Origin: Thiomicrospira sp. XS5
GTDB lineage: Bacteria; Pseudomonadota; Gammaproteobacteria; Thiomicrospirales; Thiomicrospiraceae
DNA length: 64,000 nt
Assembly: GCF_001507555.1 (NCBI RefSeq)
Contig: NZ_LQBO01000001.1
Span: forward strand, 2,418,001-2,482,000
Reading direction: 5' to 3'
Below, in pieces: positions 1 to 10,423 of the stretch. Below the pieces are notes generated by a model. That model saw only the letters and a list, made by a program, of their open reading frames with translations. It was not told the DNA's origin and made no database searches. Made by a program: the position numbers and the translations under genes. Within the stretch, counting starts at the first letter, position 1; every line of letters starts with the position of its first letter.

Positions 1-42
1 AACGCCTTCTGTACTGATTACTTCACCAATCGAAATTGCCAT
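1..42 (-). CDS. 5' end of a gene, possibly a retention-module surface adhesin (partial)
   Basis: Only the first 14 codons lie in the window, reading MAISIGEVISTEGV, and the gene runs off the left edge. The ATG at 40-42 is preceded by AGGAG at a normal distance, so a real start is likely. The opening resembles the N-terminal retention module of LapA/BapA-type type I-secreted adhesins, which begins with a short hydrophobic strand followed by a Gly-Val turn. Fourteen residues are too few to be sure and any other protein is possible. It would be transcribed away from htpX, whose terminator lies just upstream. Confidence 0.4.
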   Translation of the reverse strand, partial: MAISIGEVISTEGV

Positions 43-166
43 AACCGACTCCTGATTGTTTACCTTGTTAATTTTATGTACCCATAAGCTTAACGAATAA
101 AAAAATAATTCCTATTGTCCCTAGGGTCACTTTTACGTGTTTTTGATAAAAAATAATCGGAAATAA

Positions 167-191
167 AAAAGCCCTCGGAGCGAGGGCTTTT
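167..191 (-). terminator. Intrinsic terminator downstream of htpX
   Basis: An 11-bp stem (AAAAGCCCTCG with its complement) closes on a GAG loop. It is flanked by A-runs on the left and T-runs on the right, so it can work on both strands. It ends the minus-strand htpX transcript, whose stop lies 25 bases away. Confidence 0.85.
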
Positions 192-215
192 AGAAAAAAA
201 ATTTTTGATTGAAGA

Positions 216-1112
216 TCAGGCGATTTTCAATTGCTCTTGGCTGGTCGCACGCAAAGCGGCAATACGATCTTCCAAAGGCGGATGCGAACGGAACAGATCA
301 CCAAAGCTGGACGCTTTGGCAGAAATCCCGAAGGCCGCCATTTGATCCGGCAATTCACCCGGCTGCATGGTTTGCAAACGTTGCAGGGCTGCAATCATGT
401 TTTCTTTACCGGCCAAGTAAGCGCCGCCGTTGTCGGCATGGAATTCACGCTTACGCGAGAACCACATAGCGACAATACTGGCTAAAATGCCAAACAGAAT
501 CTGCGCCACAATATCCACCACAATAAACGCCAAGCTGTGGCCTTCACTTTCGTTTTTAAGCACCACTCGGTCCACAACGTACGCCACAATTTTGGCAAAG
601 AAAATGACAAAGGTGTTTAGCACGCCTTGCAACAACGCCATGGTGACCATGTCGCCGTTAGCGATGTGCGCGACTTCGTGCCCCAATACCGCTTCGACTT
701 CGTTTTGACGCATATTGCGCAACAAACCGGTCGATACCGCAACCAAAGCCGAATTTTTGGTCATCCCGGTGGCAAAAGCGTTTGGCTCCGGCGAGTCGTA
801 AATCGCGACTTCCGGCATGCCGATCCCGGCTTTTTCCGCTTGACGACGCACGGTTTCCATCAACCATTGCTCATCGGCGTTACGAGGCTGCTCGATGACT
901 TGCGCGCCCACCGACATTTTCGCCAGCCACTTGGACATGGCCAGGGAAACAAACGAACCTGCAAAACCGAAAATGGCCGCAAAGGCAAACAGGTTACCCA
1001 GGTCCAGATTCGTGCCCTGCATATAATTGCCGACACCTAACAAATTCATCGTAATCATGGCCACAGCCAAAACCGCGATGTTTGTTAATAAAAATAAACC
1101 GATTCGTTTCAT
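216..1112 (-). CDS. htpX: Membrane zinc metalloprotease HtpX
   Basis: 298 residues, normal for HtpX, an inner-membrane M48 peptidase that degrades misfolded membrane proteins together with FtsH. The zinc motif HEVAH is at residues 145-149 and the third ligand is probably the Glu of EFHAD near 223. Four hydrophobic stretches (about 4-24, 38-58, 155-180 and 195-217) fit the family topology. The ATG has GGAGG 6 bases upstream. It is monocistronic, with its own terminator downstream and a heat-shock-like promoter upstream. Confidence 0.96.
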   Translation of the reverse strand: MKRIGLFLLTNIAVLAVAMITMNLLGVGNYMQGTNLDLGNLFAFAAIFGFAGSFVSLAMSKWLAKMSVGAQVIEQPRNADEQWLMETVRRQAEKAGIGMPEVAIYDSPEPNAFATGMTKNSALVAVSTGLLRNMRQNEVEAVLGHEVAHIANGDMVTMALLQGVLNTFVIFFAKIVAYVVDRVVLKNESEGHSLAFIVVDIVAQILFGILASIVAMWFSRKREFHADNGGAYLAGKENMIAALQRLQTMQPGELPDQMAAFGISAKASSFGDLFRSHPPLEDRIAALRATSQEQLKIA

Positions 1113-1193
1113 TCAAAACCTCCAATGGTTACCAAATCGTCTGTTGTTGAGAGTCCAATCACTGTTTTAACACATTAACTGTAGATAATGACT

Positions 1194-1222
1194 AATATAA
1201 GGTTTTTTTATAGAGTTTCAAG
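1194..1222 (-). promoter_or_regulatory. Candidate sigma-32 (heat-shock) promoter of htpX
   Basis: On the minus strand CTTGAAA is followed, 13 bases on, by CCTTATAT, close to the sigma-32 pattern CTTGAAA-N13/15-CCCCATNT. Read as a sigma-70 site it is TTGAAA-N16-TATATT, also good. htpX is a heat-shock gene in E. coli, so the heat-shock reading is plausible. It would give a leader of about 75 bases. Confidence 0.5.
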
Positions 1223-1283
1223 CGAATTTTAGACAAGATTCAAACTGCCTTAATCTTTTCACATTTCCGCCCACCTAAAATAA

Positions 1284-1307
1284 AAAACCGCCAGGCCTGG
1301 CGGTTTT
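1284..1307 (-). terminator. Terminator of the gatCAB operon, built on CCAGGCCTGG
   Basis: A perfect 24-base palindrome centred on CCAGGCCTGG, extended by CCG/CGG and A/T runs. It lies 8 bases past the gatB stop, with a U-run on the minus strand. It is one of many copies of the CCAGGCCTGG palindrome in this window, here serving as a terminator stem. Confidence 0.85.
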
Positions 1308-1314
1308 GATGATT

Positions 1315-2745
1315 TTAAGACTGTAGCTTCTCTTTCAGTATCTGATTGACCTGAGCCGGATTGGCTTGACCTTGCGAAGCTTTCATCACCTGCCCGACAA
1401 AGAAACCGAACATCTTTTCCTGGCCGCCTTTATAGGCCTCCACTTGAGATGGGTTGTTCGCCAAGACGTCATCAACCATCGCCTCAATCGCTGAGGAATC
1501 GGTGATTTGTTTAAGGCCTTTCTGCTCGATAATCGCATCGGCGTCACCCTCGCCCGCCCAAATCGCATCGAATACCTGCTTAGCAATCTTACCGGAAATG
1601 GTCTGATCCTGAATACGTGCAATCAAACCGGCCAACTGCGCGGCGGAAACCGGCGAGTCGGCAATATCCATGTCGTTTTGGTTCAGCGCTTTCGACAGTT
1701 CGCCCATCACCCAGTTGGCAGACACTTTGGGTTCATTGGTTTCCGCCAACACAGCTTCAAAATATTCCGCCATGGCGCGTGAACCGGTTAAGAACGCCGC
1801 ATCGTAATCCGACAACCCGAAATCCGCGACGTACCGTTGACGCTTAGCCTCCGGTAATTCCGGCATCTCGGCGCGAATCGACTCAATGTCTTCGTCGCTA
1901 ATCACCACTGGCAATAAATCCGGGCATGGGAAGTAGCGGTAATCGTTGGCCTCTTCCTTTTCGCGCATGGAGCGGGTTTCGTTTTTATCGGCGTCATACA
2001 AGCGTGTTTCCTGCACGACTTGGCCGCCGGATTCCAAAATATCGATCTGGCGCTGAATTTCATACTCGATGGCTTGCTCAATGAACTTAAATGAGTTGAT
2101 GTTTTTCAACTCGGCGCGAGTTCCAAACGGTGTACCCGGCTTATGAATCGAGACATTGGAATCCACCCGGAAAGAGCCTTCCTGCATATTGCCGTCGCAA
2201 ATCCCCAAGTACTGCACCAATTCATGCATTTTCTTGGCATAAGCCACCGCTTCCTGAGCCGAACGCATGTCTGGTTCGGACACGATTTCCAACAGCGGTG
2301 TCCCGGCACGGTTCAAATCCACCCCAGTCTGCCCCGGAAAGGCATCGTGAATCGATTTACCGGCGTCTTCTTCCAAGTGAGCGCGCGTCACACCAATTCG
2401 CTTGGTTTCACCGTCCACTTCAATATCCAAAAAGCCGCCTTTATCGACGATGGGATACGAAAATTGCGACGTCTGATACCCTTTCGGCAAATCCGGATAA
2501 AAATAGTTTTTACGGTCAAAGACCGAACGTTTACCGATTTCGGCACTCAAGGCCAAGCCCAAGCGAATCGCTTTCGGAATCACCGCTTTATTCAATACCG
2601 GCAATTGCCCCGGCATCCCCAAGTCCAACAAATTGGCCTGGGTGTTCGGCTCTGCACCATAAGCAATGGATGAGCCGGAAAAAATCTTTGTTTTGGTGGT
2701 TAATTGAGCGTGAATCTCTAAACCAATCACAACTTCCCAAGTCAT
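1315..2745 (-). CDS. gatB: Asp-tRNA(Asn)/Glu-tRNA(Gln) amidotransferase subunit B
   Basis: 476 residues from the ATG that opens [15 protein letters not shown], a hallmark GatB start. The reading frame extends 16 codons further upstream, but AAGGAAGGA lies just before this ATG and the extra residues are not family-like. GatB binds the misacylated tRNA and activates it with ATP; the C-terminal third carries the helical GatB/YqeY tRNA-binding region. It is the last gene of gatC-gatA-gatB, 14 bases after gatA. Possession of GatCAB implies indirect formation of Gln-tRNA and/or Asn-tRNA. Confidence 0.96.
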   Translation of the reverse strand: MTWEVVIGLEIHAQLTTKTKIFSGSSIAYGAEPNTQANLLDLGMPGQLPVLNKAVIPKAIRLGLALSAEIGKRSVFDRKNYFYPDLPKGYQTSQFSYPIVDKGGFLDIEVDGETKRIGVTRAHLEEDAGKSIHDAFPGQTGVDLNRAGTPLLEIVSEPDMRSAQEAVAYAKKMHELVQYLGICDGNMQEGSFRVDSNVSIHKPGTPFGTRAELKNINSFKFIEQAIEYEIQRQIDILESGGQVVQETRLYDADKNETRSMREKEEANDYRYFPCPDLLPVVISDEDIESIRAEMPELPEAKRQRYVADFGLSDYDAAFLTGSRAMAEYFEAVLAETNEPKVSANWVMGELSKALNQNDMDIADSPVSAAQLAGLIARIQDQTISGKIAKQVFDAIWAGEGDADAIIEQKGLKQITDSSAIEAMVDDVLANNPSQVEAYKGGQEKMFGFFVGQVMKASQGQANPAQVNQILKEKLQS

Positions 2746-2759
2746 TGTCCATTCCTTCC

Positions 2760-4214
2760 TTATTGATAATCCGCAGGCATTTGTTGATGCCAATCGGTAT
2801 TTTGTTGATATTGGTGTGCCACTTTCAAGAGCGTCGGTTCGCTGTGATACGGACCGACCAAGTGCAGACCAACCGGCAAACCATCGGCAAAACCGGCGGG
2901 AACGGACATGGCCGGCAAGCCGGCCAAGTTGACAGGAATGGTGTAAAGATCCGCCAGATACATACTGACTGGATCATCGGATTTTTCACCGATCTTAAAG
3001 GCCGGTGACGGTGCGACCGGCCCGACAATCACGTCACATTGCTCAAACGCTTTGACGAAATCGTCACGCACAATGCGGCGCAGTTTCTGGGCTTTCAAGT
3101 AATAGGCATCGTAATAACCGGCCGACAAGGCGTAAGCGCCTACCATGATACGGCGCTTCACTTCGGCACCGAAACCTTCGGAACGGGAACGCATATACAA
3201 GTCCTGCAAATCCTGCGGATTCTCGCAACGATAGCCATAACGCACACCGTCGAAACGCGACAAATTGGACGAGGCTTCCGCCGGGGCTAAAACATAATAA
3301 GACGGCACCGCCAAATCCTTGTTCGGCAAACTGACTTCGACGATTTCCGCCCCCTGCGCTTCCAGCTGAGCAATCGCGTCGCGAACCGTTTTTTCAACGC
3401 CCTCATCCAGGCCGTCACCAAAATATTCCGCCGGAACACCGACTTTCAGGCCTTTGATGTCTTGGCCTAGTTCGGCCTCAAAGTCAGGCCTGGTCATTTC
3501 GATGCTGGTGGAATCTTTCTCGTCAAACCCGGCCATGGCATTCAACAACCAAGCCGTTTCTTCGGCCGAACGCGCCATCGGACCGGCCTGGTCAAAACTG
3601 GATGCGTAAGCGATCATGCCGTAGCGCGAAACCGCACCATAGGTCGGCTTAATGCCGGTCACGCCGCAAAAAGACGCCGGTTGACGAATCGACCCGCCGG
3701 TATCGGAACCGGTCGCCAAAGGCGCCAGGCCTGCCGCGACCACCGCCGCGGAACCGCCCGATGATCCCCCCGGTACGGTTTGCAAATTCCAAGGGTTTTT
3801 CGTCGGCCCGAAGTAACTGCTTTCGGAAGACGAGCCCATGGCAAACTCGTCCATATTGGTTTTACCCAAAATCGGCATACCGGCTGCTTTGATTTTTTCC
3901 ACAATGGTGGCATCGTAAGGCGCAATAAAGTTATACAGCATTTTCGAGCCGCACGTCGTTTTGACGCCGTCGGTACAAAAAATATCTTTATGGGCCACCG
4001 GAATACCGGTCAAAGGCCCGCCTTTCCCTTCGTCCAGCATCGCGTCGGCCGCTTTGGCCATTTCCATCGCCAATTCCGGCGTCACCGTCACATAGGCATT
4101 CAACTCCGCATCGTAGCGTTCAATACGGTCCAAATAATGCTGCGTCAGCGCAACGCTGGTAATTTCACGTTTTTTGAGCTTGTCGCTCATTTCTTTAACA
4201 GATAAAGTGTGCAT
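2760..4214 (-). CDS. gatA: Asp-tRNA(Asn)/Glu-tRNA(Gln) amidotransferase subunit A
   Basis: 484 residues from ATG at 4214 (MHTLSVKEM). An upstream in-frame TTG would overlap gatC but lacks a family match. It is an amidase-signature hydrolase that releases ammonia from glutamine or asparagine and channels it to GatB. The Ser-cisSer-Lys triad is visible: Lys in PVAHKD (about residue 76), Ser in the [10 protein letters not shown] stretch and Ser in [12 protein letters not shown]. It begins 16 bases after gatC and is probably translated with it. Confidence 0.96.
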   Translation of the reverse strand: MHTLSVKEMSDKLKKREITSVALTQHYLDRIERYDAELNAYVTVTPELAMEMAKAADAMLDEGKGGPLTGIPVAHKDIFCTDGVKTTCGSKMLYNFIAPYDATIVEKIKAAGMPILGKTNMDEFAMGSSSESSYFGPTKNPWNLQTVPGGSSGGSAAVVAAGLAPLATGSDTGGSIRQPASFCGVTGIKPTYGAVSRYGMIAYASSFDQAGPMARSAEETAWLLNAMAGFDEKDSTSIEMTRPDFEAELGQDIKGLKVGVPAEYFGDGLDEGVEKTVRDAIAQLEAQGAEIVEVSLPNKDLAVPSYYVLAPAEASSNLSRFDGVRYGYRCENPQDLQDLYMRSRSEGFGAEVKRRIMVGAYALSAGYYDAYYLKAQKLRRIVRDDFVKAFEQCDVIVGPVAPSPAFKIGEKSDDPVSMYLADLYTIPVNLAGLPAMSVPAGFADGLPVGLHLVGPYHSEPTLLKVAHQYQQNTDWHQQMPADYQ

Positions 4215-4230
4215 CTGAAGTCTGTCTCTT

Positions 4231-4518
4231 TTAGTCAATTACTTGCGGCACAAGGTACATGCCATTTTCCGCGGCCGGGGCCAGCTTTTGATACTTTTCA
4301 TGCTGATCCACCTCGGTGACCACATCGTCACGCAAACGCTGCACCTGATCCAACGGATGCGACATCGGCTCGACCCCCTCCGTATCCACGGCCTGCATTT
4401 GCGTGAAGATATCCAGAATACTGGACAATTTATCCGCCAAAGGCTCGACTTCGGACGCTTCCACCGAAATGGCTGCCAAGCGCGAAATTGACTCGACGTC
4501 AGTTTTATTCAAGGACAC
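4231..4518 (-). CDS. gatC: Asp-tRNA(Asn)/Glu-tRNA(Gln) amidotransferase subunit C
   Basis: 95 residues, the usual size of GatC, the small helical clamp that holds GatA to GatB. The start appears to be GTG at 4518 ([15 protein letters not shown]), with GGAGAG suitably upstream; no in-frame ATG is available. Typical family features are the early SRLAAI helix and the C-terminal Pro-rich segment ending in YLVPQVID. It is the first gene of the gat operon and diverges from mreB across a 375-base gap. Confidence 0.94.
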   Translation of the reverse strand: MSLNKTDVESISRLAAISVEASEVEPLADKLSSILDIFTQMQAVDTEGVEPMSHPLDQVQRLRDDVVTEVDQHEKYQKLAPAAENGMYLVPQVID

Positions 4519-5940
<1,422 letters not shown>

Positions 5941-5982
5941 AAATGATTTTGACTCGCTTTAACCCCAGCCCATGTTTTTCCA

Positions 5983-6009
5983 ATAGCCTTCTTTCCGCAA
6001 GGAGGCTAT
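5983..6009 (+). promoter_or_regulatory. Hairpin masking the mreC Shine-Dalgarno
   Basis: An 11-bp stem (ATAGCCTTCTT with AAGGAGGCTAT, one G-U pair) closes on loop TCCGC. The 3' arm contains the whole AAGGAGG (5999-6005) that must serve mreC. The structure starts 43 bases after the mreB stop, so mreB ribosomes would not open it. No U-run follows, so it is not an intrinsic terminator. I infer a translational brake on mreC. Confidence 0.65.
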
Positions 6010-6010
6010 C

Positions 6011-6850
6011 ATCAACCTGAGTTCCACCTCCCCCCAAAAAGAAGGCACCCAATTCGTCGCCTTTTTCATTCTCTGCATCGCTTTGATGGTCATGGATCAT
6101 TACAGCCACCTGCTGTCAAATTTTCGCAATCTGCTCTTAACCACCATTGAGCCGATTGAGCGAACGGCCACCTTGCCGCTCGACATCTACAACTGGATGC
6201 AAAAAGATTACACCACCATTAACCAATTACGTTTGCAAAACCAACAACTGCAAACGGAAAACCTACTGCTCAAAGCCCAACAACAGCAAATGGCCAAGCT
6301 CAAACTGGAGATCGACCGCTTGAACCGTTTGCTCGGCACAGCCAGCCAACTGGACGCCTCAAAAATCCAAATCGCCACAGTCACGGCTTATAGCCAAACG
6401 CCTTATGCGCAGTTCTACACGCTGAATAAAGGGGCACTGGATGAGGTCGATATTAATCAGACCGTTATTGACGCCAAGGGGCTGATCGGTCTGATCACTC
6501 ACCTAACCCCCACTTCCAGCCGAGCGCAACTGATCACCGACCCGGACATTCAAGTGCCGGTGCGCATTCAACGCACCGGGCAACGCGGCATTCTCAGTGG
6601 CCTGGGGCACGACCGGCTGTCATTAATGTTTATCCCAAATTCCAGTTCGGTACAGAAAGGCGACCTGCTGGAAACCTCAGGCCTGGGCAATATCTTTCCA
6701 GAAGGCTACCCCGTTGCGAAAATTTCCAAAGTCAGTGATCTGAAAGACCAGCCTTATTACGAAATCGCCGCCGAGCCCATGGCCGACCTAAACCGATCTC
6801 AAAAGGTCCTGATCCTGTCGAACCAGATTGGAGAAATCGATGTCCGATAA
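6011..6850 (+). CDS. mreC: Rod-shape-determining protein MreC, apparent non-AUG start
   Basis: About 279 residues if translation begins at ATC 6011, five bases after AAGGAGG. Between the in-frame stop at 5984 and the TTG/ATG at 6083-6088 there is no ATG, GTG or TTG. Starting at 6083 would delete the single N-terminal membrane helix (QFVAFFILCIALMVMDHY), which MreC needs. ATC 6008 and CTG 6017 are alternatives. The rest is standard: a coiled coil at about residues 55-100, rich in Gln and Leu, then the beta-domain ending in LILSNQ. MreC bridges MreB to PBP2 in the periplasm. Its end overlaps mreD by 11 bases. Confidence 0.88.
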   Translation: MNLSSTSPQKEGTQFVAFFILCIALMVMDHYSHLLSNFRNLLLTTIEPIERTATLPLDIYNWMQKDYTTINQLRLQNQQLQTENLLLKAQQQQMAKLKLEIDRLNRLLGTASQLDASKIQIATVTAYSQTPYAQFYTLNKGALDEVDINQTVIDAKGLIGLITHLTPTSSRAQLITDPDIQVPVRIQRTGQRGILSGLGHDRLSLMFIPNSSSVQKGDLLETSGLGNIFPEGYPVAKISKVSDLKDQPYYEIAAEPMADLNRSQKVLILSNQIGEIDVR

Positions 6851-7343
6851 AGTTTTTTCGCTTCGGGTCTCCGACATCAAATGGCTTCTGTTATTCAGTT
6901 ACTTACTGAGCATGGTGTTGGATAACATGATGATTTTAAGTTTTAACATCAACTTCATCCCTTATCTGACCGTGTTAATGCTGTTATTCTGGACCACGCA
7001 GATCCTCGATAAAACGCATTTGCTGTCGGCTTTTTTGCTCGGCCTGATCTTTGATGCTTCACTCAACACCCCACTGGGGTCGCACAGCTTAATTTTCATC
7101 ACATTGACGTTTTTAATGCTGCGCTCCCGATTGCGATTCAAAGGCTATCCGCTCTGGCAACAATCCTTAATCATCGGCACCTATATCGGGTTATTCCAAG
7201 TCATGAACTGGTTCCTGTTTCACCCGGTTCTCGTTGGGCATGATCTCTTCTATTTCTGGGCCGAGCCGCTTATTGCCGCACTGGTTTGGCCGTTTTTCTC
7301 AACGGTTATGCAACGTTTGACGCAACGATTTGTATTCAGCTAA
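6840..7343 (+). CDS. mreD: Rod-shape-determining protein MreD
   Basis: 167 residues from ATG 6840 (MSDKVFSLRV). The frame opens slightly earlier, but this start fits the family and overlaps the end of mreC by 11 bases, suggesting coupling. MreD is a small polytopic inner-membrane protein of the elongasome. Five or six hydrophobic helices are visible, with little soluble sequence. It is followed after 5 bases by mrdA. Confidence 0.94.
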   Translation: MSDKVFSLRVSDIKWLLLFSYLLSMVLDNMMILSFNINFIPYLTVLMLLFWTTQILDKTHLLSAFLLGLIFDASLNTPLGSHSLIFITLTFLMLRSRLRFKGYPLWQQSLIIGTYIGLFQVMNWFLFHPVLVGHDLFYFWAEPLIAALVWPFFSTVMQRLTQRFVFS

Positions 7344-7348
7344 TCGCC

Positions 7349-9166
7349 ATGAGAAATCGCCACCACTACCAAACCGAAAACGAAATCAGTCAGCAAAAAC
7401 GCCTTTTCCGAGCGCGTATCTATTTTGCACTGGCCTTTGCGATCGTTTTCTTTTTGGTGTTACTGGGACGCATGACTTACCTACAATGGGTTGGTTATAA
7501 CCATTATCATTCCATGGCGGAAGGCAACCGCATATCCGTGGAACCGATTCCCGCGGTACGCGGCCGGATATATGACCGTAACCACATACTGCTGGCCGAC
7601 AATCAACCGGTTTTTGTTCTCCGTTTTTCCAAAGATAAAATTCAGAGCATCTCCGACACCATTCATCGACTGCATGACATTCTGCCAGACCTGCCCGAGC
7701 AAAAACTCAACAAGTTTGAAGAGCGTTTGAAGGTCTCCAGCAAATATCGGCCGATTTATTTGCCTTATACACTTTCGGAAAGCGAAGCCGCGCGTTTTGC
7801 CGGTAACAGCTACCAATTTCCAGGCATCACCCTAGTTGCAAAACTCAAACGCACCTACCCTTTCGGCTCTGCAGCCGTGCATGCATTGGGCTATGTCGGT
7901 AAAATCAACCAAAAGGAATACGCTGGACTGAATGAATCGCGCTACGCCGGTACCGACGTCATCGGCAAACTGGGCGTGGAAAAATTCTACGAGCCCATTT
8001 TGCATGGCTTTCCAGGCCTTCAGCAAGTGGAAACCAACGCTCGAGGCCGCGTCATTCGAAAACTGGAAACCATTCCGGCCAAACCGGGTAAGGACATCCA
8101 GCTCACCATCGACATCCGCTTACAGGAATACATCGAAAAATACCTGGATGGTAAAAAAGCCGCCGTCGTAGTCACCGACCCGAAAACCGGCGACATTCTC
8201 GCTTATGTCAGCTCACCGGGCTATGACCCCAACCTGTTCGTAGACGGCATCAGCCAAACCAACTACCAGAAACTGCTTACAAATCACAACCGGCCGCTGA
8301 TCAATCGGGTATTAAACGGACAATATCCGCCAGGTTCGACCATTAAACCCTTTGTCGCCTTGGCCGCCATTGAAAACAACATCATTTCACCCGAAAAACA
8401 AATCTACGACCCCGGTTTTTTCGAGTTTAAAGACCATCGTTATCGCGATTGGAAGCGACAAGGCCATGGATTGGTCAACATGAACACCGCCATTGCCCAG
8501 TCTTGCGACACCTATTTTTATGAACTGAGCCTAGACATGGGAATCGACCTGATTCACGACTCCCTTTACCCTTTTGGATTTGGGCATCACACCGGCATTG
8601 ACCTTTACAATGAATCCATCGGCATCCTGCCCTCCAAGGCCTGGAAGAAAAACACCAAAGGCGAATCCTGGTATAAGGGCGAAACCATTATTGCCGCCAT
8701 CGGCCAGGGATATTTTTTGGCCACCCCTTTACAGTTAGCCAAAGCCACGTCCATTATGGCCAACCGTGGCGAAGTGGTCGAACCCCATCTACTGAAAGGC
8801 ATGGCCGAACCGGAGAAAGAACAAATTCCAATTCAAAAAATTAAAAACTGGGAAGAAGTCATTCAGGCGATGGTCGATGTTATGCACGGCTCACGAGGAA
8901 CCGCCAGACGATACGCGCGCGACCTACCATTCAAAATAGCCGGAAAAACCGGTACCGCCCAAGTATTCAGCCTGAATGAAGCCGAATACGATGAAGAAAA
9001 TATTAAAAAAAGCCTGCGTGACCACTCTCTGTTTATCGGCTTTGCACCGGTGGAAAAACCCAAAATCGCCATCAGTGTTATCATAGAAAATTCCACACTC
9101 AAGGCCGCGCCGGTCGCTGTGGACATCATTAAATACTACCTGACCGAGTTGCACGATGAAAATTGA
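7349..9166 (+). CDS. mrdA: Penicillin-binding protein 2 (transpeptidase MrdA)
   Basis: 605 residues from ATG 7349. One membrane helix (about 24-44) anchors a periplasmic class B PBP that cross-links lateral peptidoglycan with RodA. The pedestal domain has PVRGRIYDRN-like sequence (PAVRGRIYDRN, 68-78). The transpeptidase motifs are all present: SxxK as STIK (330-333), SxN represented by SCD near 385, and KTG at 533-535. An open frame continues upstream into mreD but is not family sequence. It overlaps rodA by 11 bases. Confidence 0.96.
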   Translation: MRNRHHYQTENEISQQKRLFRARIYFALAFAIVFFLVLLGRMTYLQWVGYNHYHSMAEGNRISVEPIPAVRGRIYDRNHILLADNQPVFVLRFSKDKIQSISDTIHRLHDILPDLPEQKLNKFEERLKVSSKYRPIYLPYTLSESEAARFAGNSYQFPGITLVAKLKRTYPFGSAAVHALGYVGKINQKEYAGLNESRYAGTDVIGKLGVEKFYEPILHGFPGLQQVETNARGRVIRKLETIPAKPGKDIQLTIDIRLQEYIEKYLDGKKAAVVVTDPKTGDILAYVSSPGYDPNLFVDGISQTNYQKLLTNHNRPLINRVLNGQYPPGSTIKPFVALAAIENNIISPEKQIYDPGFFEFKDHRYRDWKRQGHGLVNMNTAIAQSCDTYFYELSLDMGIDLIHDSLYPFGFGHHTGIDLYNESIGILPSKAWKKNTKGESWYKGETIIAAIGQGYFLATPLQLAKATSIMANRGEVVEPHLLKGMAEPEKEQIPIQKIKNWEEVIQAMVDVMHGSRGTARRYARDLPFKIAGKTGTAQVFSLNEAEYDEENIKKSLRDHSLFIGFAPVEKPKIAISVIIENSTLKAAPVAVDIIKYYLTELHDEN

Positions 9167-10286
9167 TTTACCCGCCAAGGAAAAGGTCTATCGCCAGAAC
9201 AAAGGGCTTCTGGTGTCGCTGCATATTGATGCCTGGCTGTTACTCGGCATTCTCGGGTTGATTGTAATTGGTAGTCTGATCGTCTTCAGCGCCTCCGGTG
9301 CCGATACAGAAGTCTTATCACGCCACCTAGTACGGGTCGGCTTTGCCTTTGCGTTAATGATCTTATTCGCCCAAATTCCCCCTAACCTGTTAATGGTTTA
9401 CACCCCCTGGGTTTTCGCCATTGGCACCATTATGCTCGCCAGTGTTTTGCTGTTTGGTGACATTGGGAAAGGTGCCAAACGTTGGCTGGACCTGGGCTTT
9501 TTCCGCTTTCAGCCATCGGAAATCATGAAACTGGCGCTTCCCATGATGATTGCCTGGCTGTTCGCACACGACACCTTGCCGCCCTCCAACAAAAAAATGC
9601 TGGTTGGCATTGGACTCGTTGGCTTAATCTCAGGGCTGATTATCGTTCAACCGGATTTAGGCACCTCTATTCTGATCGCCATGAGCGGACTCTTTGTCCT
9701 GTTCTTTGCCGGCTTGTCCTGGAGATTTATTTTGTCAGCCATGGCTTTGGTCGCCGCCAGCTTGCCGATTATCTGGAACTTTTACATGTACGATTACCAG
9801 AAACAGCGGGTTTTAACCTTCCTCAACCCGGAATCGGATCCGCTCGGTACCGGCTACCATATCATCCAATCCAAAATCGCCATCGGCTCCGGAGGCATTG
9901 AAGGCAAAGGCTTTATGGGCAGTACACAAGCCCATTTAGAGTTTTTGCCGGAAAGCACCACCGACTTTATTTTCTCTGTACTGGCCGAGGAATTCGGTTT
10001 AATTGGCGTCGCCGTCCTGTTATTGCTTTATCTACTGGTGATCGCTCGCGGACTCTACATCGCTTACCAAGCTCAGGAGAATTTTGCACGTTTGGCTGCC
10101 GCCAGCTTAGTGATGACCCTCTTCGTTTACGTTTTCGTCAATGTCGGTATGGTCAGCGGTCTCCTCCCCGTTGTTGGTTTGCCTTTGCCCTTACTGAGTT
10201 ATGGCGGGAGCTCGCTGGTCACTCTCATGGTTAGCTTCGGTATCCTCATGTCGATTCACACTCATAAAAGATTGCTCACGTCATGA
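9156..10286 (+). CDS. rodA: Peptidoglycan glycosyltransferase RodA (MrdB)
   Basis: 376 residues, a ten-helix SEDS protein that polymerises lipid II for the elongasome and pairs with PBP2. Family signatures are visible: RWLDLGFFRFQPSE about 100 residues in, QPDLGTS, and the C-terminal GLPLPLLSYGGSS motif. It starts within the last codons of mrdA and ends the mre-mrd run; dacA follows after 137 bases. Confidence 0.97.
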   Translation: MKIDLPAKEKVYRQNKGLLVSLHIDAWLLLGILGLIVIGSLIVFSASGADTEVLSRHLVRVGFAFALMILFAQIPPNLLMVYTPWVFAIGTIMLASVLLFGDIGKGAKRWLDLGFFRFQPSEIMKLALPMMIAWLFAHDTLPPSNKKMLVGIGLVGLISGLIIVQPDLGTSILIAMSGLFVLFFAGLSWRFILSAMALVAASLPIIWNFYMYDYQKQRVLTFLNPESDPLGTGYHIIQSKIAIGSGGIEGKGFMGSTQAHLEFLPESTTDFIFSVLAEEFGLIGVAVLLLLYLLVIARGLYIAYQAQENFARLAAASLVMTLFVYVFVNVGMVSGLLPVVGLPLPLLSYGGSSLVTLMVSFGILMSIHTHKRLLTS

Positions 10287-10423
10287 CGGCCCTTAAAAGC
10301 CGTTTCACCTCCATCATTCTTCCATGCTTTTAAGCCGGATAACGCATGGACGTCTCTTTCGGTTTCCCCCGCTTTGTGTTAAATTACCGTGATTATTAAT
10401 TGCTAAAAAGATATTGATATCCC

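Noticed and set aside
2130-3008. A 292-codon plus-strand frame
   Set aside because: It lies opposite gatB and gatA, which are certain genes, and its sequence is Arg/Pro/Ser-rich without domain likeness.
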